From JBHIBA01 sp046758845 (lineage in GTDB: Bacteria > UBA8248 > JACPRG01 > G963555815), in contig JBHIBA010000010.1 of the NCBI GenBank assembly GCA_046758845.1, positions 1 to 38,421 of the forward strand: a DNA stretch of 38,421 bases, in the 5' to 3' direction. Made by a program: the position numbers and the translations under genes. Positions 8,929 to 17,243 of this stretch are shown piece by piece. The notes below the pieces were generated by a model that saw only the letters and a list, made by a program, of their open reading frames with translations, searched no databases and was not told the DNA's origin. Numbering within the stretch: the first letter of the stretch is position 1; each line of letters begins with the position of its first letter.

Positions 8929-11235
8929 ATGGCCCCTCCCCTCGTCATCGTCGAGTCTCCCGCCAAGGCTTCCACCCTCGAGAAGTTTCTGGACAAGAAG
9001 TTCCGCGTGGCGGCCTCGGTCGGGCACCTGAGAGATCTCCCGCCCAACAAACTGGGAGTCGACGTCGAGAACGGGTTCCTTCCCGAGTACGAGATCATCA
9101 AGGGCAAAAAGAAGGTCTTGGAAGAGCTGAAAACCGCGGCGGCCAAAAGCGACGCCATCTTCCTCGCCCCCGACCCCGACCGGGAGGGGGAGGCCATCGC
9201 CTGGCACATCCAACAAGAGATCGGCCCCGTCACCAAGGCCAAGATCTACCGGATCACCTTCAATGAGATCACCCGTCAGGCCGTCACCCGGGCCGTAGAG
9301 CACCCCGGCGAGATCGACCGGAACAAGGTGCAGGCGCAGCAGGCCCGCCGCGTCCTGGACCGGCTGGTGGGCTACAAGCTGAGCCCCCTTCTCGGCAGGC
9401 GGCTGCGCAATTGGGGACTGAGCGCCGGGCGCGTCCAGTCGGTCGCCCTGCGTCTGGTCTGCGACCGGGAGCAAGAGATCCAGGTCTTCGTCCCCGAAGA
9501 GTACTGGACCCTCACCGCCCGCATGTCCGGCGAAGAACCTCCCGTGTTCAAGGCGATTCTGCACCAGATCGACGGAAAGAAGGTGGAGATCCCGAACGAC
9601 GGAAAGAAGGCGGATATCCCGAACGAGGAGCGGGCCAACGAGATCCTGGAGGAACTGAAAGGAGCCGAGTACCGGATCTCCAAGGTCGAGAAGAAAAGGC
9701 GTCTGCGCAGGCCCTCCCCGCCCTTCATCACCTCCACCCTCCAGCAGGAGGCCTCCCGCCGGCTGCGCTTCACGGCGAAAAGGACCATGGCCATCGCCCA
9801 GCAGCTTTATGAGGGCCTGGAGGTCGGCGAGGAGGGATCGGTCGGGCTGATCACGTACATGAGGACGGACTCCACGCGCGTCGCGCAGGAGGCGTTGACC
9901 GAGGCGAGGAAGTTCATCGGGGGGGAATACGGCGAAGATTATCTGCCAGCCAAAGCCCAGGTCTACCGGTCCAAGAAGGGCGCGCAGGACGCCCATGAAG
10001 CCGTCCGGCCGACCTCGGTGGCCCGCACGCCCGGCTCCCTCAAAGGACACTTGACCAAAGATCAGCTCTCCCTCTACCGCCTTATCTGGAACCGCTTCGT
10101 GGCGTCCCAGATGAGCCCGGCCGAGTACGAACAAACATCGGTGGACATCAAATCGGGAAAATACGTTTTCCGGGCTACGGGCTCGGTCCTTCTCTTCCCC
10201 GGTTTCACCCGGGTCTACGAGGAGGAAGCGGACGATTCCGCCAAGGAAGAGGCCCCCCCGCTGCCTCCCTTGAAGGAGGGAGAAGGCGTGAGGTGCGAAG
10301 AGCTGACGCCCAAGCAGCACCTCACGCAGCCCCCGCCCCGGTATACCGAGGCGAGCCTTGTCCGGGGCCTGGAGGAAAAGGGGATCGGACGCCCCAGCAC
10401 ATACGCCTCCATCCTGAGCACGCTGACGGACCGGAACTACGTCCGGATGGAAAAGCCTCAAATGCATCCCACCGAGTTGGGGATCATGTTGTCACACCTC
10501 CTGGTCAAGAACTTCGCTGACCTGATGGACGTGGGTTTCACCGCCGAGATGGAGAACCGCCTGGACTCAATCGAGGAAGGCAAGGAAAACTGGACCAAGA
10601 CCCTGAAAAACTTCTACTCCTCCTTTGAGGCGGACCTGAAAAAGGCCGAGCAGACGCTGAACGAGCCCGAGCCCACTGGCCGCAAATGCCCGGAATGCGG
10701 CGGGGAGCTGGTGAAAAAACCCGGCCGGTACGGGATGTTCATCGGGTGCTCCAACTACCCGGAATGCCGCTACACCGAGCGCACTGGAAATCGAGAGCCC
10801 TCACCCGTCATCGAGACTGAGCAACGCTGTGAGAAGTGCGAGGCCCCCATGGTCGTCAAGAACGGCCGGTACGGTCCGTTCCTCTCCTGCTCGCGGTATC
10901 CCGAGTGCAAAAACGCCAAACCCCTCCCCACGGGCGTTCAGTGTCCCCGCGAGGGGTGCGACGGGGAGATCCTCACGCGGCGCTCCAAGAGAGGCAGGCT
11001 GTTCTACGGCTGCTCCAACTACCCAAAGTGCGACTTCGTCACGTGGTCCCGTCCGTATCCCAAAAGCTGCCCCGATTGCGAGTCGCCGTACCTGGAGGTG
11101 CAGAGGCGAGAGCTGCGCTGCCCCAACCGGAAATGTTCTCACCGTGAACCGCTCCCCGAGGATTGGGAACTGGCCGGAGCCGCGGCGGGCAGCGCGGTCA
11201 ACGAAGGGGAATCCCCCCGGGAACGGGATTCGTGA
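8929..11235 (+). CDS. topA: DNA topoisomerase I
   Basis: This type IA topoisomerase relaxes negative supercoils through a transient 5'-phosphotyrosine link. The product is 768 residues from the ATG at 8929. The Toprim domain starts at the N-terminus (VIVESPAKA) with the metal-binding DPDREGE at 82-88. The catalytic Tyr310 lies in ITYMRTDSTR. The C-terminal part carries four zinc-ribbon modules, the first three with paired CxxC or CxxxxC sites ending in YPECRY, YPECKN and YPKCDF, and a fourth with CPDC and CPNRKC. Residues 215-232 contain a duplicated nine-residue unit (see the repeat at 9571). The open frame upstream of 8929 is a shadow of smg. Its stop overlaps the trmFO start. Confidence 0.97.
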   Translation: MAPPLVIVESPAKASTLEKFLDKKFRVAASVGHLRDLPPNKLGVDVENGFLPEYEIIKGKKKVLEELKTAAAKSDAIFLAPDPDREGEAIAWHIQQEIGPVTKAKIYRITFNEITRQAVTRAVEHPGEIDRNKVQAQQARRVLDRLVGYKLSPLLGRRLRNWGLSAGRVQSVALRLVCDREQEIQVFVPEEYWTLTARMSGEEPPVFKAILHQIDGKKVEIPNDGKKADIPNEERANEILEELKGAEYRISKVEKKRRLRRPSPPFITSTLQQEASRRLRFTAKRTMAIAQQLYEGLEVGEEGSVGLITYMRTDSTRVAQEALTEARKFIGGEYGEDYLPAKAQVYRSKKGAQDAHEAVRPTSVARTPGSLKGHLTKDQLSLYRLIWNRFVASQMSPAEYEQTSVDIKSGKYVFRATGSVLLFPGFTRVYEEEADDSAKEEAPPLPPLKEGEGVRCEELTPKQHLTQPPPRYTEASLVRGLEEKGIGRPSTYASILSTLTDRNYVRMEKPQMHPTELGIMLSHLLVKNFADLMDVGFTAEMENRLDSIEEGKENWTKTLKNFYSSFEADLKKAEQTLNEPEPTGRKCPECGGELVKKPGRYGMFIGCSNYPECRYTERTGNREPSPVIETEQRCEKCEAPMVVKNGRYGPFLSCSRYPECKNAKPLPTGVQCPREGCDGEILTRRSKRGRLFYGCSNYPKCDFVTWSRPYPKSCPDCESPYLEVQRRELRCPNRKCSHREPLPEDWELAGAAAGSAVNEGESPRERDS
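9571..9624 (+). repeat. 27-bp tandem duplication inside topA
   Basis: Two adjacent 27-base units (9571-9597 and 9598-9624) differ at only two positions. They encode DGKKVEIPN and DGKKADIPN, residues 215-232 of topoisomerase I. The duplication keeps frame and lies between the Toprim-side core and the domain that holds the catalytic Tyr, in a likely surface loop. Confidence 0.9.
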
Positions 11236-12548
11236 CCGCGGCGGTCACCATCGTCGGAGGGGGCTTCGCCGGAGTGGAGGCCGCCTGGCAGGCGGCGGAG
11301 CGGGGTCTGGACGTCGCCCTTTACGAGATGCGCCCCGTCCGGAGCACGCCGGCCCACAAGACCGGCGACCTGGCCGAACTGGTCTGCAGCAACTCCTTCA
11401 AAGCGGAGGCCCTCACCACCGCTTCGGGTCTTTTGAAAGCCGAGCTTCGCGCGCTTGGCTCATTTATACTGCAAGTCGCCGACGCTCACCGGGTCCCGGC
11501 CGGGCTCGCGTTGGCCGTCAATCGGGAGGATTTCGCTCGGGAGGTCACCCGACGAATTGATTCTCACCCCCGCATCTTGATTGTCCGGGAGGAAGTCGAA
11601 ACCATTCCCCCCGGTGACCCCATCATCGTGGCGACCGGCCCCCTCACCTCCTCAAGCCTGGCCCGGGACCTGGCCCGAATCACCCGCCAGGAATATCTCT
11701 ACTTCTATGACTCCATCTCGCCCATCGTGGACGGAGAGACCCTGGATTACGACAGGGGGTTCTTCGCTTCCCGGTACGGAAAGGGAGGGCAGGACGGCTA
11801 CCTGAACATCGGCATGGAGAAAGGGGAGTACCGCGCCTTCCGCCAGGCCCTTCTGGAGGCCGAGAAAGTCCCGCTGCACGATTTCGAGGAGCCGAAATAC
11901 TTTGAGGGGTGTCTGCCCATCGAGGTGCTGGCTGAACGGGGAGAGAAAACCCTGGCATTTGGCCCGATGAAGCCGGTGGGTCTGAGGGACCCTCACACGG
12001 GGCGTTCTTATCACGCCGTGGTGCAGTTGAGACGCGAAAACACCGCCGGTTCGGCTTACAACCTGGTGGGGTTTCAGACCAAGCTCACGTATCCGGAGCA
12101 AAAACGGGTGTTCCGAACGCTTCCGGGCCTTGAGCGGGCTGTCTTCTTCCGCTACGGGACCGTCCACCGCAACACCTTCCTGAACGCCCCGAAGCTCTTA
12201 AGCCCGAGCCTCCAGATGCGCGACCTTCCCCGCCTGTTCGTGGCGGGGCAGATCACGGGCGTCGAGGGGTATCTGGAATCGGCGGCCATGGGCCTGCTCG
12301 CCGGCCTGAACGCCGCGGCCAGAGTCGGGGGCCGGACCCTTCCCGCCCCTCCGGCCACAACCGCTCTCGGGACCCTGGTCGCTTATATCACCCAGGCGGA
12401 CCCGAACCATTTTCAACCCGTGAACATCCACTACGGTCTCCTGCCTCCGGCCCCGAACAAGGGCTCCAGAGAAGACCGCCGCCACCGGGTGGCGGAGCGG
12501 GCTTTGAAGGACCTGGAACAATGGCGCAAAACCCTCCCGCTCGACTGA
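11232..12548 (+). CDS. trmFO: tRNA (uracil-54-C5) methyltransferase, folate/FAD-dependent
   Basis: TrmFO makes ribothymidine at position 54 of tRNA using methylenetetrahydrofolate and reduced FAD. From a GTG start at 11232 the product is 438 residues, the usual size. The FAD-binding GGGFAGVEAA is at 9-18, followed by EMRP. The Cys in LVCSNSFK (Cys52) and the Cys in YFEGCLPIE match the two conserved cysteines of the family. The C-terminal GQITGVEGYLESAAMGLLAG is a GidA/TrmFO signature. The GTGA overlap with the topA stop supports this start over more upstream ones. Its end overlaps xerC by 28 bases. Confidence 0.95.
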   Translation: MTAAVTIVGGGFAGVEAAWQAAERGLDVALYEMRPVRSTPAHKTGDLAELVCSNSFKAEALTTASGLLKAELRALGSFILQVADAHRVPAGLALAVNREDFAREVTRRIDSHPRILIVREEVETIPPGDPIIVATGPLTSSSLARDLARITRQEYLYFYDSISPIVDGETLDYDRGFFASRYGKGGQDGYLNIGMEKGEYRAFRQALLEAEKVPLHDFEEPKYFEGCLPIEVLAERGEKTLAFGPMKPVGLRDPHTGRSYHAVVQLRRENTAGSAYNLVGFQTKLTYPEQKRVFRTLPGLERAVFFRYGTVHRNTFLNAPKLLSPSLQMRDLPRLFVAGQITGVEGYLESAAMGLLAGLNAAARVGGRTLPAPPATTALGTLVAYITQADPNHFQPVNIHYGLLPPAPNKGSREDRRHRVAERALKDLEQWRKTLPLD

Positions 12549-13510
12549 GCGGCGCGGTCTGGGCGTTCGAGCGACACCTTCGCCTGGAGAAGAACGCCTC
12601 TCCCCACACGTTGAGGAACTATCTCCGCGACCTGAAAGACTTCGAAGAGTACATGCGCGCCGGCGGGCGACCCGATCCCGCACTGGCGGAGATCGACCGG
12701 CTGACTGTACGGGGTTACGTTGCCCACCTCTACAAACGGAAAAACCGCGCCTCCACAGTTTCTCGCAAGCTGAGCGCCCTTCGGAGTTGCTTCCGCCAAG
12801 CCCGCCGGGACGGATTTTCCGGCCCGGACCCCGTGGCGTCCCTTCCGATGCCCAGGCAAGAGTCCCGCGCGCCCCGGACGCTCACCGTGGACGAAACCTT
12901 TCGGATCTTGGATTCTGCGGAGCGCCGCTCTCCGCAGTCCCCCGCCCTGGAGCTGCGAAACCGGGCGATGTGGGAGGTGTTATACTCCACGGGCGTCCGT
13001 GTGAGCGAGCTGGTGGGAGTCTCCCTGGGGTCTTTGGACCTGGCGGAGAGGAGTCTTCGGGTCCTGGGCAAGGGGTCCAAGGAGCGGATCGTTCCGCTGG
13101 GGAGCAAAGCGGTGTCCGCTCTCTCGGAGTACTTGGAGGCGCGCCCCTCTTTGCGTCCGCGGGAGGGCGGGCCGAACGCGCCCCTGTTTCTCAACGCCCG
13201 GGGGAGTCGTCTCAGCGACCGGGGCGTCCGAAATTTGCTGGCCAGGCATCTGCGGGAGATCGGAATGGGCGGAAAGGCCTCTCCCCACACCCTCCGGCAC
13301 TCCATGGCCACCCATCTTCTGGAAGCGGGGGCCAACCTGCGGGACATCCAAGAATTGCTGGGCCACAGCTCGTTATCGACGACGCAGAAATACACGCACC
13401 TGGCCATCGACCGGCTGTTCGCCGTTTACGACCGGGCCCATCCCCGGGCTCTGGGCGGCCGGGCCCGAAGGAATGACCCCCCGCAGGGGTCGGAGAAGGA
13501 AGGGGGATGA
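12521..13510 (+). CDS. xerC: Tyrosine recombinase XerC/XerD-type
   Basis: This recombinase resolves chromosome dimers at dif during division. The 329-residue product has the N-terminal SAM-like core-binding domain (about 10-95, with LRLEKNASPHTLRNY) and the catalytic domain. Catalytic residues are all present: Arg160 (GVRVSEL), Lys184 (GKGSKER), His256 and Arg259 (HTLRH), His282 (GHSSLSTTQ) and the nucleophile Tyr291 (KYTHL). The position between trmFO and hslV fits the XerC of this gene cluster. A short basic C-terminal extension of about 20 residues follows the usual end. It overlaps trmFO by 28 bases and hslV by four. Confidence 0.92.
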   Translation: MAQNPPARLSGAVWAFERHLRLEKNASPHTLRNYLRDLKDFEEYMRAGGRPDPALAEIDRLTVRGYVAHLYKRKNRASTVSRKLSALRSCFRQARRDGFSGPDPVASLPMPRQESRAPRTLTVDETFRILDSAERRSPQSPALELRNRAMWEVLYSTGVRVSELVGVSLGSLDLAERSLRVLGKGSKERIVPLGSKAVSALSEYLEARPSLRPREGGPNAPLFLNARGSRLSDRGVRNLLARHLREIGMGGKASPHTLRHSMATHLLEAGANLRDIQELLGHSSLSTTQKYTHLAIDRLFAVYDRAHPRALGGRARRNDPPQGSEKEGG

Positions 13511-14034
13511 TCCGCTCGACGACCATCCTTTCCGTCCGTCGGGGAGAAGAGGTGGCCATGGCGGGCGACGGCCAGGTCACGGTCGGGCAACAGGTCATGA
13601 AGAACCGGGCCTCCAAGATCCGCAAGCTCTACCGGGACCAGGTCCTCGCGGGCTTCGCCGGTTCGGCGGCGGACGCCCTGGCCCTTTTCGAAAAGTTCGA
13701 AAGCCGCCTGGAGGAATACCACGGAAATCTCCCCCGCGCGGCGGTGGAGCTGGCGAAGGACTGGCGGACGGACCGGGTGCTCCGGCGCCTGGAGGCCCTG
13801 TTGGCCGTCGTGGACCGGAAGAACACGTTCCTGATCTCCGGGACGGGAGACTTGATCGAGCCCGACGACGGGATCGTGGCCATCGGATCGGGCGGCGCCT
13901 ACGCCCTCGCGGCGGCCCGGGCCCTGCTCAAACACACAGAACTCAGGGCGGAAGCCATCGTCCGGGATGCGCTGGCGGAGGCCGCCGCCATTTGCGTCTA
14001 CACCAACACGGAAATCCGTGTCGAGGTGCTCTAA
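13507..14034 (+). CDS. hslV: ATP-dependent protease peptidase subunit HslV
   Basis: HslV is the proteolytic core of the HslUV two-component proteasome-like protease. The 175-residue product begins MIRSTTILSVRRG; removal of the first four residues would expose Thr5 as the N-terminal nucleophile. The AGDGQVTVG segment, Lys at MKNRASKIRKL and the C-terminal GSGGAYALAAARAL helix follow the family pattern. The ATG overlaps the xerC stop (ATGA), and hslU starts one base after its stop, as expected for an operon of interacting subunits. Confidence 0.96.
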   Translation: MIRSTTILSVRRGEEVAMAGDGQVTVGQQVMKNRASKIRKLYRDQVLAGFAGSAADALALFEKFESRLEEYHGNLPRAAVELAKDWRTDRVLRRLEALLAVVDRKNTFLISGTGDLIEPDDGIVAIGSGGAYALAAARALLKHTELRAEAIVRDALAEAAAICVYTNTEIRVEVL

Positions 14035-14035
14035 G

Positions 14036-15454
14036 ATGGAAAACCTCACCCCCCGACAGATCGTGGCGGAGCTCGACCGGTACATCGTCGGCCAAAAAGC
14101 GGCCAAGCGGGCCGTGGCCATCGCCATGCGGAACCGTTGGCGAAGGCGTCAGCTCAGCCCGGAACTTCGGGAGGAGGTCGCCCCGAAGAACATCATCATG
14201 ATAGGTCCCACCGGCGTGGGCAAGACGGAGATCGCCCGGCGTCTGGCCCGGATGGTCAAGAGTCCCTTCGTCAAAGTCGAAGCGACCAAGTACACGGAGG
14301 TCGGCTACGTGGGAAGGGACGTGGAGAGCATGATCCGCGACCTGATGGAGACCTCGAAGAACGCGGTGGAGGCCGAGCACCGAAGGGAGGTGGAGAGCCG
14401 GGCCAAGGAGCGGGCGGAGGAGCGGCTGCTGGACGTCCTGCTCCCCCCGGGTGAGAGAGAGGTCCGGGAAGAGCCGCAATGGGAGCCCGTGGCGGCCGAG
14501 GGGGCGGAAGGGCGACGTTTTGACTACATCGGTCCGGAAAGTCCGCCCGCCCCGTCGCCCCGCACCGCCGGCGGGCAGAACACGCGGGAGAAGCTCCGGG
14601 AGCTGCTGCACGCCGGCAGGCTGGACGACCGAGAGATCGAGATCGAGGCCACCATCCGGTCCTCTCCCATCATCGGTGTCCTTCCGGGAGCCGGGCTGGA
14701 AGACCTGGACATCAACCTCAAGGAGATGCTCGGAAACATCCTGCCGGAAAAGAAGAAGCTTCAGAAAATGAAGGTCCCCGACGCCCTGCGGCTGTTCGTC
14801 GAGGAGGAGACCGGCAAGCTCATCGACCGGGAGAAGGTCATCCAGGAAGCCGTCGAACGGGTCGAGGAATCCGGGATCGTCTTCGTCGACGAGCTGGACA
14901 AGGTGGCCAGCCGCAGCCAGGCCCACGGTCCCGACGTGTCGCGGGAAGGGGTGCAGCGGGACATCCTCCCCATCGTCGAAGGCTCAACCGTACCCACCAA
15001 GTACGGACCGGTTCGCACTGACCACATCCTGTTCATTGCGGCCGGGGCCTTCCACATGTCAAAGCCATCGGATCTCATCCCTGAGCTTCAGGGCCGTTTC
15101 CCCCTCCGGGTGGAGCTGGAGGCCCTGGGGGAAGAGGAGTTCGTGCGCATCCTCACCGAGCCGAAAAACGCCCTCATCCGGCAATACACCGAACTCCTGG
15201 CGACCGAAGGGATCGCGCTCAAATTCACCCCCGAGGGCATCCGGGAGGTGGCCCGCCTCGCGGCGCTCGTCAACGGACGGACCGAGGACATCGGCGCCCG
15301 GCGCCTCCACACCGTCATGGAACGGCTTCTGGAAGACGTCTCCTTCGAGGCGTCCGACCTGGACAGCCAGGAGGTCCTCATCGATGCGGAGTACGTCCGG
15401 CAGCGCCTCCAGGACGTGGTCCAGGACGAGGACTACAGCCGCTACATCCTCTGA
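14036..15454 (+). CDS. hslU: ATP-dependent protease ATPase subunit HslU
   Basis: HslU is the AAA+ unfoldase that feeds substrates to HslV. From the ATG at 14036 the product is 472 residues. Walker A (GPTGVGKT) is at 57-64, Walker B is VFVDELDK, and GRFPLRVEL and the sensor-2 GARRL follow. The C-terminus ends in SRYIL, matching the tail that docks into HslV. The variable I-domain contains a Pro/Glu/Gly-rich stretch (about 140-190), making the protein somewhat longer than the E. coli form. Open frame upstream of 14036 overlaps hslV and is ignored. Confidence 0.96.
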   Translation: MENLTPRQIVAELDRYIVGQKAAKRAVAIAMRNRWRRRQLSPELREEVAPKNIIMIGPTGVGKTEIARRLARMVKSPFVKVEATKYTEVGYVGRDVESMIRDLMETSKNAVEAEHRREVESRAKERAEERLLDVLLPPGEREVREEPQWEPVAAEGAEGRRFDYIGPESPPAPSPRTAGGQNTREKLRELLHAGRLDDREIEIEATIRSSPIIGVLPGAGLEDLDINLKEMLGNILPEKKKLQKMKVPDALRLFVEEETGKLIDREKVIQEAVERVEESGIVFVDELDKVASRSQAHGPDVSREGVQRDILPIVEGSTVPTKYGPVRTDHILFIAAGAFHMSKPSDLIPELQGRFPLRVELEALGEEEFVRILTEPKNALIRQYTELLATEGIALKFTPEGIREVARLAALVNGRTEDIGARRLHTVMERLLEDVSFEASDLDSQEVLIDAEYVRQRLQDVVQDEDYSRYIL

Positions 15455-15467
15455 GCCGCCCAGCGAG

Positions 15468-16130
15468 ATGGTTGAGGAAAGAAGCCGAGGGGTCGTCTTC
15501 GACCTATGGAACACCCTCGTTTACGACAGCGCCTCCCCGAACCCGATCATCTGGATGGCGAAGCAACTGGGCATCGCCGGCCGGCCGGACTGGCCGAACT
15601 GGCTGGAGAGGGCCTATATGACCGAGCCGGTCGCGGGGATCGAGGAGGCGTTGGGGCGCCTGGAGAGGATCCTTCCCCTACCCCCGGTGGACCCGGCGCC
15701 CTTTGTCGAGGCGTTCGGGCGGGCCGACCGCTCCGTCCGCCTCTTTGACGACGCCCTGCCGGTTCTTCGCCGCCTCCGCCCGAATTTCCGCCTGGCTCTT
15801 TTGACCAACACCCAATCGTTCGGCCTGGAATTCCTGCAAAGAACCGGCCTCGCCGATCTGTTCGACGTGACCTGCTATTCGTTTGAGCGCGGCTGGCTCA
15901 AGCCGGACGCGCGGATTTTCCAGTGGACGGCGAAGCGACTGGGCCTGCCGGCCGAGCGGCTGACGATGGTCGGCGACAATCTGGCGAAAGACGTCCTGGC
16001 GGCCGAGGCGGTCGGATGGCGGGGAATTCTGATCAAGCGAGCCGGGGGATTTCTCTCCCACTCCGAGGCCGGAACCCACCACCGGACCGTCCGAGGGCTG
16101 GAAGAGATTCTTCCTTTTCTGGACGGCTAA
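15468..16130 (+). CDS. HAD-superfamily hydrolase-like protein, DxW variant
   Basis: The 220-residue protein has the haloacid dehalogenase-like fold. Motif I is FDLWNTL with the nucleophile Asp but Trp in place of the second Asp; motif II is LLTNTQS; motif III Lys is in KPDARIF; motif IV is MVGDNLAKD. A helical cap lies at about 30-100. Phosphatases of the family normally use the second Asp of DxD as general acid, so the DxW form may have a different or weak phosphatase activity; such forms are common in uncharacterised HADs. It follows hslU by 13 bases and precedes the argB promoter, so it probably ends the dprA-hslU run. The substrate cannot be deduced. Confidence 0.85.
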   Translation: MVEERSRGVVFDLWNTLVYDSASPNPIIWMAKQLGIAGRPDWPNWLERAYMTEPVAGIEEALGRLERILPLPPVDPAPFVEAFGRADRSVRLFDDALPVLRRLRPNFRLALLTNTQSFGLEFLQRTGLADLFDVTCYSFERGWLKPDARIFQWTAKRLGLPAERLTMVGDNLAKDVLAAEAVGWRGILIKRAGGFLSHSEAGTHHRTVRGLEEILPFLDG

Positions 16131-16182
16131 CCCCCCTGTGAAGATTTCGCACCTGTCCGCCAGGGTTATCTCTTAATTTGAG

Positions 16183-16211
16183 TTGAAAGCCCGCCTGGGC
16201 GGGTCCATAAT
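16183..16211 (+). promoter_or_regulatory. Promoter of the argBDFG block
   Basis: TTGAAA (16183-16188) and CATAAT (16206-16211) are each five of six to consensus with an ideal 17-bp spacer, and the bases just upstream (16166-16182) are AT-rich like an UP element. Transcription would start near 16218, which excludes the TTG at 16215 as argB start and supports the ATG at 16254. Confidence 0.65.
16189..16204 (+). promoter_or_regulatory. Palindrome filling the -35/-10 spacer of the argB promoter (candidate operator)
   Basis: GCCCGCC-TG-GGCGGGT is an inverted repeat with six perfect base pairs in each arm. It occupies almost exactly the 17-bp spacer between TTGAAA and CATAAT. This position is typical for repressor operators and for MerR-type activators. 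It does not resemble the AT-rich ARG box of ArgR. The centre CGCCTGGGCG recurs in the palindrome before rng. Confidence 0.55.
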
Positions 16212-16253
16212 GACTTGTTCGAATCCCCCTTCCCCGCAGGATCGATACGCGAA

Positions 16254-17138
16254 ATGGACCTCACGGCCAGCGAAAAGACGAACGTCCTCGTCCAGGCCCT
16301 GCCCTACATCCGCCGCTTCCACGGCAAGACCCTGGTCGTGAAGTACGGAGGCGCCGCCATGGACAAGGCGGAGCTGAGGGAGTCCTTCGCCGAGGACGTG
16401 ACGCTTCTGAACTACATCGGCATCCGCACGATCATTGTCCACGGAGGCGGACCCCAGATCGGAGAGGTGGTCGAACGCCAGGGCAAAGAGAGCAAATTCG
16501 TCATGGGGCTCCGCGTGACCGATCCCGAAACGATGGACATCGTCTCCATGGTCCTCGGTGGTAAGGTGAACAAGGACATCGTCAACTGGATCAATGGCCA
16601 CGGAGGCCGCGCCGTGGGCCTGTCCGGCGTGGACGGCGGAACGCTTCTGGCCCGAAAGCTCCACATCGAACCCCCCGAGGGCTGGGAGGGGGAGCCGCCG
16701 GATCTGGGCATGGTGGGCGAGGTCCGAGAAGTGCGCCCGGAACTGATGGAGCTGCTCACCGCAAACGGTTTCATCCCCGTCGTGGCCCCGATGGGGGTAG
16801 GAGAGAGCGGCCAGCTCTACAACATCAACGCGGACACGGCCGCCGGGCACATCGCGGGGGCGCTGCGGGCTGAGAAGCTCGTTTACCTGACCGACGTCCA
16901 GGGAATCCAGGGCGAGGACGGCAACCTGCTCTCCTCCTTGGACAAAGCCACGGTTCAGGCCATGCAGAGCCGGGGCGTGATCACCGGCGGGATGCTGCCG
17001 AAGGTGGACGCCTGCTTGCGGGCCTTGGAGACCGGGGTCCAAAAATCTCACATCATCGACGGCCGGGTTCCCCACTCCATCTTGCTGGAAGTCTTCACCG
17101 ATCAGGGGATCGGGACGGAAATCGTCCTGACCCGATAG
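16254..17138 (+). CDS. argB: Acetylglutamate kinase
   Basis: ArgB phosphorylates N-acetylglutamate, the second step of arginine synthesis. The product is 294 residues from the ATG at 16254. The glycine-rich KYGGAAM and VHGGGPQIG motifs bind the nucleotide and substrate, and the C-terminal TGGMLPKVDACLRAL contains the conserved Lys. The N-terminal helix (EKTNVLVQALPYIRRF) is the extension seen in hexameric, arginine-inhibited acetylglutamate kinases, so feedback control by arginine is likely (inference from family). It heads the argBDFG block behind its own promoter. Confidence 0.95.
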   Translation: MDLTASEKTNVLVQALPYIRRFHGKTLVVKYGGAAMDKAELRESFAEDVTLLNYIGIRTIIVHGGGPQIGEVVERQGKESKFVMGLRVTDPETMDIVSMVLGGKVNKDIVNWINGHGGRAVGLSGVDGGTLLARKLHIEPPEGWEGEPPDLGMVGEVREVRPELMELLTANGFIPVVAPMGVGESGQLYNINADTAAGHIAGALRAEKLVYLTDVQGIQGEDGNLLSSLDKATVQAMQSRGVITGGMLPKVDACLRALETGVQKSHIIDGRVPHSILLEVFTDQGIGTEIVLTR

Positions 17139-17243
17139 GGGACGACGAAGTCGGCCGGGACGTGTGACTCGCTACTTTCGGACGGGCGGTGACCCATGCC
17201 CGCCTTCAGATCCGTCGCACGCGGCGGACGCCAGGGAAAAACA

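Noticed and set aside
12521..13510. xerC as a phage or element integrase
   Set aside because: Its fixed place between trmFO and hslV, the size and the full XerC-type motif set fit the chromosomal recombinase; no attachment site or phage genes are near.
16138..16182. Possible terminator after the HAD gene
   Set aside because: Only weak pairing (ACC/GGT type) can be drawn and no T-run is present, so transcription may continue into the arg block.
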